A DNA stretch of 64,000 bases, taken from positions 124,001 to 188,000 of the forward strand of contig AP025582.1 in the NCBI GenBank assembly GCA_022846075.1, given 5' to 3'. Below, piece by piece: positions 33,075 to 41,529 of this stretch. Each line of letters opens with the position of its first letter. Positions within the stretch are counted from its first letter, which is position 1. Under the pieces are notes generated by a model. The model searched no databases, had not been told where the DNA came from, and worked only from the letters and a program-made list of their open reading frames with translations. The position numbers and the translations under genes are program-made. The stretch is from Oscillospiraceae bacterium. Its GTDB lineage: Bacteria; Bacillota; Clostridia; Oscillospirales; Oscillospiraceae.

Positions 33075-33105
33075 TTGACGGTATAGCAGCTATATGATGT
33101 AGACT
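33075..33105 (+). promoter_or_regulatory. MerR-type promoter with dyad in a 19-bp spacer
   Basis: TTGACG (33075-33080) and TAGACT (33100-33105) are separated by 19 bp. The spacer holds a perfect dyad TATAGC-A-GCTATA (33082-33094). Overlong spacers with a central dyad are the hallmark of promoters activated by MerR proteins, and a merR-type gene is divergently encoded 224 bp away. Confidence 0.8.
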
Positions 33106-33139
33106 TTTGTCAGAAACAATAAGGATAGGAGTGCTGCAC

Positions 33140-34303
33140 ATGCGATTTTCCATGCGGACGAAGCTGATAACCGGCTATGGGTGTCTGGACCAGCTGGGAG
33201 AGGCCGTCCGGTCGTTCGGCGTCAAAAAGGTGATGCTGTGTACCGATTCGTTCTTGGCCCAGACCCCGGCGGCGGCCGCCATCCAGGCCCAGCTGGCCGG
33301 GGCGGGGGTCTCCTGTGAGGTCTACACCCAGCTCCAGCCCGAGCCCATCGACGTGGACTGCGACAGGGGCGCGACCTTCTGCAGGGAGCAGGGGGTGGAG
33401 CTGATCGTGGCCCTGGGCGGGGGAAGCGTTATGGACCAGTCCAAGGCCATGGCGGCCATCGTGACCAACGGAAAGTCCTGCCGGGAGCTGGACGACGCGC
33501 CCATCCCCAAGCGGATGCTCCCCCTGATCTGTGTCCCCACCACGGCGGGCACGGGCAGCGAGGTCACCTTCGTCTCGGTCATCACCAACACCCAAGACCA
33601 GTACAAGATGACCATCATGGACGCGGACAATCTCTCCCCCGACGTGGCGGTGTGCGACCCCGCGCTCCTCACGACCCTGCCCCCCAAGCTGGTGGCCTCC
33701 TGCGGCGTGGACGCGCTGACCCACGCCATCGAGGCCTATACCTCGGCGGTGGCGAACCCCATCTCCAGCGCCCTGGCCCTCCAGGCCATGGAGATGATCG
33801 CCCAAAACCTCAAGCGCTGCTGGGAGACCCCCTCGGACAAGGAGGCTCAGAGCGCCATGATGCTGGCCAGCACCATGGCCGGGGCGGCCTTCATCAACTC
33901 CGACGTGGGGGCCGTCCACGCGGTGGCGGAGACCGTGGGCGTGGCCTACCACATCCCCCACGGGGTGGCCAATTCCCTGTTCCTGCCCTACGTGATGGAG
34001 TTCAACCGGGCCGGGAACGAGGCATATTACGCCCGAATCGCCCACCGCCTGGGGGCGGCGGAGCCGGGGGCCGGAGACGGGGAGAACGCCAAGCGGTCCA
34101 TCCGCTTTGTGGAGGAGCTGATTGCCCGGCTGGAGATCCCCGCCTTCGCCAGCTTCCCCCAGGTGGACCCGGCCGACTTTGAGGCGCTGGCCGCCCGGGC
34201 CGCCAAGAGCCCCATGAGCCTGGACAACCGCAAGCCAATCGAAAAAGAGGACTACGTCCGTATCCTGCGAGACGCCTATCAAAGCAAGAAAATCTATCGC
34301 TGA
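33140..34303 (+). CDS. Iron-containing alcohol dehydrogenase
   Basis: Group III (Fe/Zn-dependent) alcohol dehydrogenase of 387 aa, NAD(P)-linked, interconverting alcohols and aldehydes. Motifs are IVALGGGSVMDQSKAMA (cofactor-binding GGGSxxD), LICVPTTAGTGSEVTFVSVI, CGVDALTHAIEAYTS (metal Asp and His) and VGVAYHIPHGVANSLFLPYV (metal His). The start at 33140 has AGGATAGGAG in front of it and fits the MerR-type promoter; the TTG at 33107 would fall at the transcription start. It is first in a six-gene operon otherwise devoted to peptide and cysteine turnover, and its physiological substrate is unclear. Confidence 0.92.
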   Translation: MRFSMRTKLITGYGCLDQLGEAVRSFGVKKVMLCTDSFLAQTPAAAAIQAQLAGAGVSCEVYTQLQPEPIDVDCDRGATFCREQGVELIVALGGGSVMDQSKAMAAIVTNGKSCRELDDAPIPKRMLPLICVPTTAGTGSEVTFVSVITNTQDQYKMTIMDADNLSPDVAVCDPALLTTLPPKLVASCGVDALTHAIEAYTSAVANPISSALALQAMEMIAQNLKRCWETPSDKEAQSAMMLASTMAGAAFINSDVGAVHAVAETVGVAYHIPHGVANSLFLPYVMEFNRAGNEAYYARIAHRLGAAEPGAGDGENAKRSIRFVEELIARLEIPAFASFPQVDPADFEALAARAAKSPMSLDNRKPIEKEDYVRILRDAYQSKKIYR

Positions 34304-34333
34304 GAGAGCAAACAGAAAAGGGAGGAAAACAAC

Positions 34334-34834
34334 ATGTCCAAAATCAAGAATGAACCCATCTGCAAGGAGCCCTGCGTGGAAAAGGTGAGAGGCGCCATGC
34401 GCCATCGGGCCCAATGGCTGTACCTGCTGCTGGACGAGGCCAGGAAGCGGGGCGCCGACTGGGAGGAGATTGCCCGGGCGGCCACCTCCCGGTGCGGCTG
34501 CTTCCAGGGCGCGGGGCTCTACGAGGACTGGGCCCAGCACGACAGCCTGAGCAGCTTTGCCGAGGTGTTCGCCGACGAGGATTTCCAGAAGTATTTCGAC
34601 ATGGAGATCGTGGAGTGCGGGGAGGACCAGCTGCACATCCAGTTCCACCACTGCCCCCTGGTGGCGGGCTGGCAGGAAATCGGCTGCAGCGACGAGGAAG
34701 TGAGCAAGCTGTGCGACATCGCCATGGACGGCGACCGGAACATCGCCAAGGCCTGCCAGCTGGACTTCACCTTGGGGGACACCATCGCCGACGGTGCCCC
34801 CTGCTGCGATTTGACCTTCCGGCTGAAGAAGTAA
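34334..34834 (+). CDS. L-2-amino-thiazoline-4-carboxylic acid hydrolase family protein
   Basis: Protein of 166 aa resembling the ATC hydrolase family, whose characterised members open the thiazoline ring of 2-amino-thiazoline-4-carboxylate on the route to L-cysteine. The diagnostic region is IQFHHCPLVAGWQEIG, followed by DIAMDGDRNIAKAC and a C-terminus DTIADGAPCCDLTFRLK. It is rich in Cys and His near the presumed active site. It sits upstream of a YjiH-type transporter, an M20 hydrolase and a cysteine-desulfidase-type gene, which fits a cysteine-yielding pathway. Family membership is good, but many anaerobe members have unproven substrates. Confidence 0.75.
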   Translation: MSKIKNEPICKEPCVEKVRGAMRHRAQWLYLLLDEARKRGADWEEIARAATSRCGCFQGAGLYEDWAQHDSLSSFAEVFADEDFQKYFDMEIVECGEDQLHIQFHHCPLVAGWQEIGCSDEEVSKLCDIAMDGDRNIAKACQLDFTLGDTIADGAPCCDLTFRLKK

Positions 34835-34849
34835 GGAGGAGAGACGACT

Positions 34850-36193
34850 ATGGAGACGAAAAAAGCGAGTACGGCGCAAGTCCTGAAGTTTTTGATTCCC
34901 TCTCTCCTGGGCGCGGTCCTGTTCCTGGTGCCCATGCAGGTGAACGGGAAATTCGTCCTGGGCGTGTCCATCCTCTGCGACATCATCCAGGGCTGGATGA
35001 ACCCCTTTGTCAACCAGCTGGCCATCCTGCTGTTCGCCATCTCCGCGGCGCTGCCAATCATCGCCAAGGTGTGCAAGCCCAAATTTATCACTGAAAACAA
35101 AACCATGCGCAGCCTGTTCGACGTCAGCCCCGTTATCATCGGGGTGCGGATTGTGGCCCTTGTATATCTGGTGTGCTACCTGTTCCAGGTGGGGCCGGAG
35201 TTTATCTGGAACCCGGCCACCGGCGGCGAGGCCTATAACATCGTCTCCACCATCCTGACGCTGATGGTGGGCACCTCCTTCCTCATCAGCCTGCTGACCG
35301 ACTTCGGCATCATGGACTTTGTGGGCATCCTGGTCCGCAAGCTCATGAAGCCCCTCTTCACCCTGCCCGGCCGGGCCTCTCTGGACTGCATTGCCTCCTG
35401 GATGGGCAGCAGCCTCACCGGCGCCCTGCTCACCTCCACCCAGTATAAGGACGGCTACTACTCCAAGCGGGAAGCCTGCGTCATCATGACCTGCTTCTCC
35501 ACCGCCGCCTTCAGCTTTATCTTCATCCTGGCCCGGGTGTGCGGCCTGGAGGACTATTTCCTGCCCTCCGTGCTCACCATCTACGCCGCCGTCATCCCCT
35601 GCGCCATCCTTCTGCCCCGGGTGTACCCCCTCAACCGGCAGAAGGACGAGTACGTGGACGGCGCCGCCGAAATCAAGGAGGAGATCCCCACCGGCCTTGG
35701 CAAGATGCAGTGGGCGGTGCGGTGCGCCGTGGAGAAGGCCGACGGCATGACCTTCAAGAAGTTCATGGTCAAGGGCGTTCAGACGGTTGGAAGCGTCTGG
35801 TTCGACGTGCTGCCCATGGTCATGTTCGTGGCCGCCACCGGCATGATTGTCAACGAGTACACCCCCATTTTCCAAATCCTCACCGCCCCCTTTGTCCCCG
35901 TCCTAAACCTGATGGGCTTTGCCGAGGCCACGGTGGCCGCGCCCATGCTGCTCACCGGCTTCCTGGACCAGTTCCTCCCCGTGGCCATGGCGGGGGTCAT
36001 CACCGCCATCGACACCCGCTTCTTCGTGTTCTGCATGGCCATTGCCCAAATTATCTACCTGTCCGAAATCGGCGTCATGATCATCCGCTCCAAGCTGGAC
36101 TTTAACCTGGCCAAGATCTTCCTGGTGTTCATTGAGCGGACCGTCCTCTCCATGCCCATCATCTGGCTGCTGACCCGGCTTCTGATCCATTGA
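34850..36193 (+). CDS. YjiH-type membrane transporter with nucleoside-recognition (Gate) domain
   Basis: Second YjiH-type protein in the window (447 aa), clearly related along its length to 25876-27222: FLIPSLLGAVLFLVPMQVNG at the N-terminus and WMGSSLTGALLTSTQYKDGY in the core. About 10-11 membrane segments are seen. Placed between an ATC-hydrolase-family gene and two peptidase genes, it probably imports the peptide or cysteine derivative the operon degrades. AAGGAGGAGAGACGACT lies before the ATG. Its substrate is unknown; the E. coli yjiGH link to isoaspartyl dipeptidase is the best guide. Confidence 0.8.
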   Translation: METKKASTAQVLKFLIPSLLGAVLFLVPMQVNGKFVLGVSILCDIIQGWMNPFVNQLAILLFAISAALPIIAKVCKPKFITENKTMRSLFDVSPVIIGVRIVALVYLVCYLFQVGPEFIWNPATGGEAYNIVSTILTLMVGTSFLISLLTDFGIMDFVGILVRKLMKPLFTLPGRASLDCIASWMGSSLTGALLTSTQYKDGYYSKREACVIMTCFSTAAFSFIFILARVCGLEDYFLPSVLTIYAAVIPCAILLPRVYPLNRQKDEYVDGAAEIKEEIPTGLGKMQWAVRCAVEKADGMTFKKFMVKGVQTVGSVWFDVLPMVMFVAATGMIVNEYTPIFQILTAPFVPVLNLMGFAEATVAAPMLLTGFLDQFLPVAMAGVITAIDTRFFVFCMAIAQIIYLSEIGVMIIRSKLDFNLAKIFLVFIERTVLSMPIIWLLTRLLIH

Positions 36194-36203
36194 GGAGGAC
36201 AAG

Positions 36204-37592
36204 ATGATCGATCCATTTGCGAGGGCCCTCCAGGAGAAAATGGCGGGCTACCGGGAAGAGATGCTCTTCCACTTCAAGGAGCTGCTGAAAATGGACACCG
36301 TCCGGGGGGAGCCCTGTGACGGCGCCCCCTTCGGCCCGGGGCCCCGCCGGGCGCTGGAATACGTCCTGGCCCTTTCCGAGGGGTTCGGACTGAAGACGGT
36401 GAACCTGGACAACTACATCGGATACAGCGAGTACGGCCCGGGGGAGGACTACGTCTGCTCCATCGCCCACCTAGACGTGGTGCCCCCCGGCGACGGCTGG
36501 ACCCACCCCCCCTTCGGGGCGGAGGAGGAAAATGGCATCCTCTACGCCCGGGGCGCCGGGGATGACAAGCCGGGGGTGGTCGTGGGCCTCTACACCCTGC
36601 GGTGCATGAAGGAACTGGGCTACACGCCCCGGCAAAAGCTCCGGGTCATTTACGGCTGCGCGGAGGAGACGGGGATGGAGGACCTGGACCACTACCTGGA
36701 ACAAGAGCCCCTCCCCCTGTTCGGCTTTACCCCCGACGCCGACGGATACAACATCGTCAACGCGGAAAAGGGGCGGATGGAATTCAGTCTGGAAGGCCAA
36801 AAACCTGCCGGCTGCCCGGTGCTTGATGTCACCGGCGGCTTGGCCCCCAACATGGTGCCCGCCTCGGTGACCGCCGTCTTCGACAGGTCCCGGATGACCC
36901 CGGAGGAGGGGGCGCGGTTCGCGGCGAAGCTGAAAACCGGCCCCAACCTGACCTGGGAGGACCGGGGGGACCAGACTACGGTGACCTTCCGGGGGGCGTC
37001 GGCCCACGCCGCCATGCCCGAGAGCGGGCGCAGCGCCATCTCCCAGTACGCCCAATTTGCCGGGGAGGTGCTGGGGGAGCGGGCCGACGGCCTGACCCGG
37101 TTCGTCGCCGACTCCATCGGCCTGGACTGGACCGTGCCCAAGCTGGACATTGCCTGCCGGGACGATTATATGGGCCCCCTGACCTTGAGCCTGGGCCTCA
37201 TCCAGACCCAGGGGGACCGGGTGTGGACGGTGGGGGACATCCGCTATCCCACCTCCACCAGCGCCCGGGAGCTCCAAACCAAGCTGGCGGCGGCGGCCTC
37301 CGCCGCGGGGCTCCGGCTCCAGGTGCTCTCAGCCGTGGACGGACACCACTGCGTCCGGGAGGAGGAGTTCGCCGTCCTGCGGGAGGTCTGCCTGGACAAG
37401 GGCAAGCCGGAGCCCCGGTGTGTGGCCATTGCCGGGGGCACCTACGCCAAGAAATTCGGCGGCAGGCTGGTGGCCTTCGGCGGCTGCGGCGACGGGGTCC
37501 ACGCCCCGGATGAGTTCGTCCCCATCCAGGACTTCTACGACCACGCCGACATGGTCTCCTACACGCTGTACCGCCTGAGCGGCAGGGCGTGA
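36204..37592 (+). CDS. M20 family peptidase, PepV-like
   Basis: Dinuclear zinc peptidase of 462 aa resembling PepV/dipeptidase members of the M20 family. Metal and catalytic segments are CSIAHLDVVPPGDGW (His, Asp), RGAGDDKPGVVVG (bridging Asp; most relatives have DDKGP), YGCAEETGMEDL (catalytic Glu and ligand) and FGFTPDADGYNI. The C-terminal His is in DGVHAPDEF. PepV-type enzymes cleave dipeptides; other M20 members split N-carbamoyl amino acids. Both activities would suit this operon. GAGGACAAG precedes the ATG. The gene is tightly packed, with 10-bp gaps on both sides. Confidence 0.88.
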   Translation: MIDPFARALQEKMAGYREEMLFHFKELLKMDTVRGEPCDGAPFGPGPRRALEYVLALSEGFGLKTVNLDNYIGYSEYGPGEDYVCSIAHLDVVPPGDGWTHPPFGAEEENGILYARGAGDDKPGVVVGLYTLRCMKELGYTPRQKLRVIYGCAEETGMEDLDHYLEQEPLPLFGFTPDADGYNIVNAEKGRMEFSLEGQKPAGCPVLDVTGGLAPNMVPASVTAVFDRSRMTPEEGARFAAKLKTGPNLTWEDRGDQTTVTFRGASAHAAMPESGRSAISQYAQFAGEVLGERADGLTRFVADSIGLDWTVPKLDIACRDDYMGPLTLSLGLIQTQGDRVWTVGDIRYPTSTSARELQTKLAAAASAAGLRLQVLSAVDGHHCVREEEFAVLREVCLDKGKPEPRCVAIAGGTYAKKFGGRLVAFGGCGDGVHAPDEFVPIQDFYDHADMVSYTLYRLSGRA

Positions 37593-37602
37593 GGGAAGGA
37601 CC

Positions 37603-38682
37603 ATGAGACGGGGCAGACTGGAGCGGCTGGTCCGCTCCATGGGAGAATTGGGCCTGGACCAGGCGCTTATCACCGACGACAGGAACCTTTACTACTACAC
37701 CGGGACCGAGGAAGAGAGCATGGAGCGGCTGCGGGTGCTGCTGGTGGACCTCGGGGGGAACTGCCGCTATTACGCCAACGCCCTGTTCGCCCCCCTGGGG
37801 GCGGGGGCCGAGACCGTCCGCCACCGGGACGGGGAGGAGGGCCGGGCCCTGGAAGACCTGGCCCGCCGCCTGACGCCGGGGGGCGTGCTGGCCGTGGACC
37901 AGACCTGGCCCAGCGGCTATCTGCTGGACCTGCTGGCTTTGGCCCCCAACCACATTTTCCGCTCCGCCGGGCGGCTGCTGTCCCTGCCCATGGTGTGCAA
38001 GGACGGGGAGGAGATGGAGCTGATGCGCCGCTCCTCCCAAATCAACGACCGGGTGGTGGAGGAGCTCATCTCCTCCATCTCCGAATCCTCCACCGAGGCG
38101 GGCCTCAGCCGGAGCATCCACGGCCTGTATTCCAAACACGGGGCGGAGGGCGCCCAGGGCGGGGCCCTGGTGGCCTTCGGCGAAAACTGCGCCAGCCCCC
38201 ACCCCCAGTCCCGTGAGGTCCGCCCCAAGGCGGGGGACTGTATCCTCGTCGACGCGGGGGCCCCCTACCGGCGCTACCAGTCCGACATGACCCGCACCGT
38301 GTTTTTCCGGGACGTGAGCCCCGAGATGGAGCGGGTCTACCGCACGGTGCTGGAGGCCAACCTGGCGGGCATTGCCGCGGTGCGGCCGGGGCGGACGGCG
38401 AAGGAGATTGACCGGGTCTGCCGCGGCGTGATTGAAAAGAGCGGCTATGGCCCCTTTTTCACCCACCGCACCGGCCACGGGATCGGCCTTCAGCTCCACG
38501 AGGAGCCCTATCTCAGCGAGACCTCGGACACCGTTCTGCGGGAGGGCATGATTTTCTCCATAGAGCCGGGAATCTACCTCCCCCAGACGGGGGGCGTCCG
38601 GGTCGAAGACCTGGTGGCGGTGACCGCCAACGGCGCGGAAGTCCTCAACCACTTGCCCAAAGAACTGCGGGTCATCCCCTGA
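37603..38682 (+). CDS. M24 family metallopeptidase (Xaa-Pro peptidase-like)
   Basis: Aminopeptidase P/prolidase-type enzyme of 359 aa that removes or splits residues next to proline. The N-terminal creatinase-like domain reads LGLDQALITDDRNLYYYTGT. The C-terminal pita-bread domain shows all five metal ligands: ILVDAGAPYRRYQSDMTRT (two Asp), HRTGHGIGLQLHE (His), FSIEPGIY (Glu) and VRVEDLV (Glu). It lies between the M20 peptidase gene and the cysteine-desulfidase-type gene, consistent with stepwise breakdown of imported peptides. GGAAGGACC precedes the ATG. Confidence 0.92.
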   Translation: MRRGRLERLVRSMGELGLDQALITDDRNLYYYTGTEEESMERLRVLLVDLGGNCRYYANALFAPLGAGAETVRHRDGEEGRALEDLARRLTPGGVLAVDQTWPSGYLLDLLALAPNHIFRSAGRLLSLPMVCKDGEEMELMRRSSQINDRVVEELISSISESSTEAGLSRSIHGLYSKHGAEGAQGGALVAFGENCASPHPQSREVRPKAGDCILVDAGAPYRRYQSDMTRTVFFRDVSPEMERVYRTVLEANLAGIAAVRPGRTAKEIDRVCRGVIEKSGYGPFFTHRTGHGIGLQLHEEPYLSETSDTVLREGMIFSIEPGIYLPQTGGVRVEDLVAVTANGAEVLNHLPKELRVIP

Positions 38683-38727
38683 TGGGCCGCAAATCCACTT
38701 GAAGAAGAAACGGAGAATACCGCTATC

Positions 38728-40008
38728 ATGGAAGTAAGTCAGACCGATTGCGGCCTGTATGAGGCCATTTTAAAGGAAGAACTGCTCACCGCCCTGGGCT
38801 GCACCGAGCCCATCGCCATCGCCTTCGCCGCGGCGAAGGCCCGGGAGGTCCTGGGGGCAATCCCGGAGGAGATGACGGTGGAGTGCAGCGGCAACCTCAT
38901 CAAGAACGCCCGGGCCGTGGTGGTGCCCATGACGGTGGACCTGCGGGGCATCGAGGCCGCCGCCGTCCTGGGCGCCGTGGGGGGCGACCCCGCCAAGGAG
39001 TTGGAAGTCCTGACCAGCGTGACCGACCGGGACCTGGCCCTAACCAAGGAGCTTTTGGCCCAAAACGTCTGCCGGGTCCGCCTGTTGGAGACCTCCGCCA
39101 AGCTGCACATCATCGTGCGCTGCGCCAAGGGCGGGGATAATGTGATGGTAGAAATCCTCCACGAGCACAACCACATCGTCCGCATCGAGAAGAACGGGGC
39201 CGTGGTCTACGACATCCCCCACTCCCCGGAGGACGTGGGCGAGGGCGGGACGGACCGCTCCTGCCTGACGCTGGAGAAAATCGTGGCCTTCGCCCAGACC
39301 GCGGACCTCTCCAATGTGACGCGGGTGCTGGACAAGCAGATAGCCTGCAACAGCGCCATCGCCGCGGAGGGCCTCTCCGCCCGCTGGGGCGAGTCGGTGG
39401 GCCAAACCCTTCTGGAGGTCTACGGCGAGTCGGTGGGCGTCCGGGCCCGGGCCGCCGCCGCGGCGGGGTCCGACGCCCGGATGAACGGCTGTGAGATGCC
39501 GGTGGTCATCAACTCCGGCAGCGGGAACCAGGGCATCACCGTCTCCGTGCCCGTCATCGAGTACGCCAAGGAGCTGGGCTGTTCCCGGGACCAGCTGTAC
39601 CGGGCCCTGCTGGTGTCCAACCTGGTGGCCATCATGCAGAAGTACAAGATGGGCCGCCTCTCCGCCTTCTGCGGGGCGGTCAGCGCCGGCACCGCCGCCG
39701 CCTGCGGCATCGCCTTCCTCCAGGGGGCCGGCGCCGAGCTCATCGGCATGATCATCACCAACAGCCTGGGCAACATCGGGGGCGTGGTGTGCGACGGGGC
39801 CAAGTCCTCCTGCGCCGCCAAAATTTCCAGCTCCATCGAGGCCGGGCTCATGGGCTACGAGATGGCCAAGCGGGGGCGGGTGTTCCGCCCCGGCGAGGGC
39901 CTGGTGAAGGAGAACTGCGCCGGGACCATCGACAGCTTCTGCCGGATGGCGAAGGACGGCATGGACGCCACCGACAAGGAGATTCTGCGAATCATGGTGG
40001 AGGGCTGA
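38728..40008 (+). CDS. L-cysteine desulfidase/UPF0597 family protein (CyuA-like)
   Basis: Iron-sulfur lyase of 426 aa in the family of E. coli CyuA (YhaM), which converts L-cysteine to pyruvate, ammonia and hydrogen sulfide; it is distantly related to the serine dehydratase alpha domain. The N-terminal LGCTEPIAIAFAAAKAREVL and the C-terminal VVCDGAKSSCAAKISSSIEA are family signatures and carry cluster cysteines; GSGNQGITVSVPVIEYAKEL lies between them. It is the last gene of the MerR-controlled operon, and its product would complete breakdown of cysteine released by the hydrolases upstream. A terminator follows at 40024-40059. Serine or threonine as substrate cannot be excluded. Confidence 0.85.
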   Translation: MEVSQTDCGLYEAILKEELLTALGCTEPIAIAFAAAKAREVLGAIPEEMTVECSGNLIKNARAVVVPMTVDLRGIEAAAVLGAVGGDPAKELEVLTSVTDRDLALTKELLAQNVCRVRLLETSAKLHIIVRCAKGGDNVMVEILHEHNHIVRIEKNGAVVYDIPHSPEDVGEGGTDRSCLTLEKIVAFAQTADLSNVTRVLDKQIACNSAIAAEGLSARWGESVGQTLLEVYGESVGVRARAAAAAGSDARMNGCEMPVVINSGSGNQGITVSVPVIEYAKELGCSRDQLYRALLVSNLVAIMQKYKMGRLSAFCGAVSAGTAAACGIAFLQGAGAELIGMIITNSLGNIGGVVCDGAKSSCAAKISSSIEAGLMGYEMAKRGRVFRPGEGLVKENCAGTIDSFCRMAKDGMDATDKEILRIMVEG

Positions 40009-40023
40009 CCCCTCAAAACAGCA

Positions 40024-40059
40024 AGAGAGCCCCGGCCTCACATGAGGCCGGGGCTCTCT
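40024..40059. terminator. Terminator after the cysteine/peptide operon
   Basis: AGAGAGCCCCGGCCTCA pairs with its complement across a short CA-type loop, followed by CTGTT. It separates the operon from the convergent transglutaminase-like gene. Confidence 0.9.
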
Positions 40060-40096
40060 CTGTTCCGGGGCGCGGGAAACCGGCTTGCCGGGGCGT

Positions 40097-41434
40097 TCAG
40101 CCCTCCAGGGTAAATTCCACCTGCTCCACCGTCCGCTCCATCTCGGGGGCGTCCAGCCCCACGCCGTCCACCGCCATCTCCCCCAGCTGGTTGTCGTAGG
40201 GGTCGTATCGGTAGGCCGGGTCGGGGGGCGTCAGGGGGGCCTGGAAGGCGGAGTTGGCCACCATCCGCCAGGGGTCCAAGCTGCCGAAGTAGTGCTTTCT
40301 CCGCCCCGCCTCGCCGTTTCGCCGGGCGGAGGAGCCGAAGGAGGGGTCGGCGAAGAGCCAGCCGTGGGGGGCCAGGTAGAACATGGCCCAGTCGTGGGCC
40401 CCCACGTGGCCGGGCCGCACGGACAGCCCGCTCTGCCACCGGGCGGGGATGCCCGCCATGCGGCACAGGGTGATGAAGAGGAGGGCCATCACCCCGCAGT
40501 CCCCCCGCAGCTCCCGGGCGCAGGTGTCGGCGATGTCGTCCAGCTGGACGTAGGCGGGCTGGTAGCGGTAGTCCACGTGCCCGGTGACGTAGTCGTAGAT
40601 TGCCGCCGCCTTCTCCGCCGGGGCGGCACACCCCTCCGTCAGCCGGGCGCACAGGGCCCGGAGGTAGGGGGTGAAGGCGATGTGGGGGAGCTGCTCGCCG
40701 GTGTCGAAGACGGGCTGGGCGGCGTCGCAGGGGAGGGCCAGCGGGTCCACATACACCGCCCGGTGGCGGTAGCGGTAGGTGACCTCGAAGGTGTCCCGCT
40801 CCGTGCTCTCCCAATAGATGGTCCGCTGGGGGGCGTCGGCGGGGGCGGCCATAAAGCCGGGGGTGGCGTCCAAAATTTCGATACCGCTCTGCTGGGGGCA
40901 GTCGGCGGGCAGGGGGAGCCAGGCCTGGACCCGCTTCCCGGCGGCGGCCTGGGTCGGCCAGATGGCGGCCTTCAGGGTGATGACGGCGGTGAGCTCCCCC
41001 TCCAGCTCCATCCGCTCCAACACCTGGTCCCGCAGGGCGTTGTCCTCCGGCTCCTGCTGGAGGCCGGGGGCGTCGGCGGGGTAGAGGCGGGCGGAGTCCA
41101 GAAAGGCGTCGTGGTACCGGGCCTCGCCGCCAATGTACCGCCAATCGATACGCCCGCCGTCCACCAGGGCGTCGAACTGGGCGTCGGTGCAGCCGGGCCA
41201 CTCCGCCCGCACCAGAGCCAGGGCGGCGGCGCGGTCATAGGGGTAGTTCCGCTCCAGCCGTTCCAGCCGCAGCTTTTCCACCCGCAGCCGGGGGTCCAGC
41301 CCGGGCTGGCCGTCCAGGGCAAGGTACCGGTCGATGAGCCGCACGGCTCCCGCCAGGTCCCCCGCCGCCTTCCTCCGGGCTATGTCGGGGGGCAGGGGGA
41401 TGTGCAGGGACAGGAAATCATCGTTTTTCGTCAT
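40097..41434 (-). CDS. Transglutaminase-like domain protein
   Basis: Protein of 445 aa with a C-terminal transglutaminase-like (papain-fold) domain. The catalytic triad is visible: Cys in ELRGDCGVMALLFITLCR, His in HVGAHDWAMFYLAP and Asp in WLFADPSFGSSARR. The N-terminal ~170 residues are helical and charged with no family I recognise, and the middle resembles a beta-sandwich that often precedes such domains. Bacterial relatives act as proteases or amidases rather than cross-linkers. No signal peptide is seen, so it is probably cytoplasmic. It is a single gene followed by the terminator at 40024-40059. Confidence 0.82.
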   Translation of the reverse strand: MTKNDDFLSLHIPLPPDIARRKAAGDLAGAVRLIDRYLALDGQPGLDPRLRVEKLRLERLERNYPYDRAAALALVRAEWPGCTDAQFDALVDGGRIDWRYIGGEARYHDAFLDSARLYPADAPGLQQEPEDNALRDQVLERMELEGELTAVITLKAAIWPTQAAAGKRVQAWLPLPADCPQQSGIEILDATPGFMAAPADAPQRTIYWESTERDTFEVTYRYRHRAVYVDPLALPCDAAQPVFDTGEQLPHIAFTPYLRALCARLTEGCAAPAEKAAAIYDYVTGHVDYRYQPAYVQLDDIADTCARELRGDCGVMALLFITLCRMAGIPARWQSGLSVRPGHVGAHDWAMFYLAPHGWLFADPSFGSSARRNGEAGRRKHYFGSLDPWRMVANSAFQAPLTPPDPAYRYDPYDNQLGEMAVDGVGLDAPEMERTVEQVEFTLEG

Positions 41435-41493
41435 GGATACCCGCTCCTCTCATTGCCTACCAGAATACCACAACCCGCCCCCGGGGGCAAGGG

Positions 41494-41520
41494 AAAGGAC
41501 CGCCGGAAGGCGGTCCTTTT
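41494..41520. terminator. Small hairpin terminator
   Basis: AAAGGACCGCC and its complement enclose GGAA and are followed by TTTTT on the plus strand. It lies just after the flavoprotein gene on the minus strand. Confidence 0.65.
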
Positions 41521-41529
41521 TAGAACAGT

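Noticed and set aside
33107-33139. TTG start for the alcohol dehydrogenase at 33107
   Set aside because: It would lie at the predicted transcription start of the MerR-type promoter; the ATG at 33140 has a strong binding site and fits family N-termini.
33110-35875. Very long minus-strand open frame (about 920 codons) opposite the alcohol dehydrogenase, ATC-hydrolase and YjiH genes
   Set aside because: It spans three recognisable plus-strand genes and has the His/Gly/Val/Asp-rich composition typical of the antisense frame of GC-rich DNA. No family motif or ribosome binding site is present.
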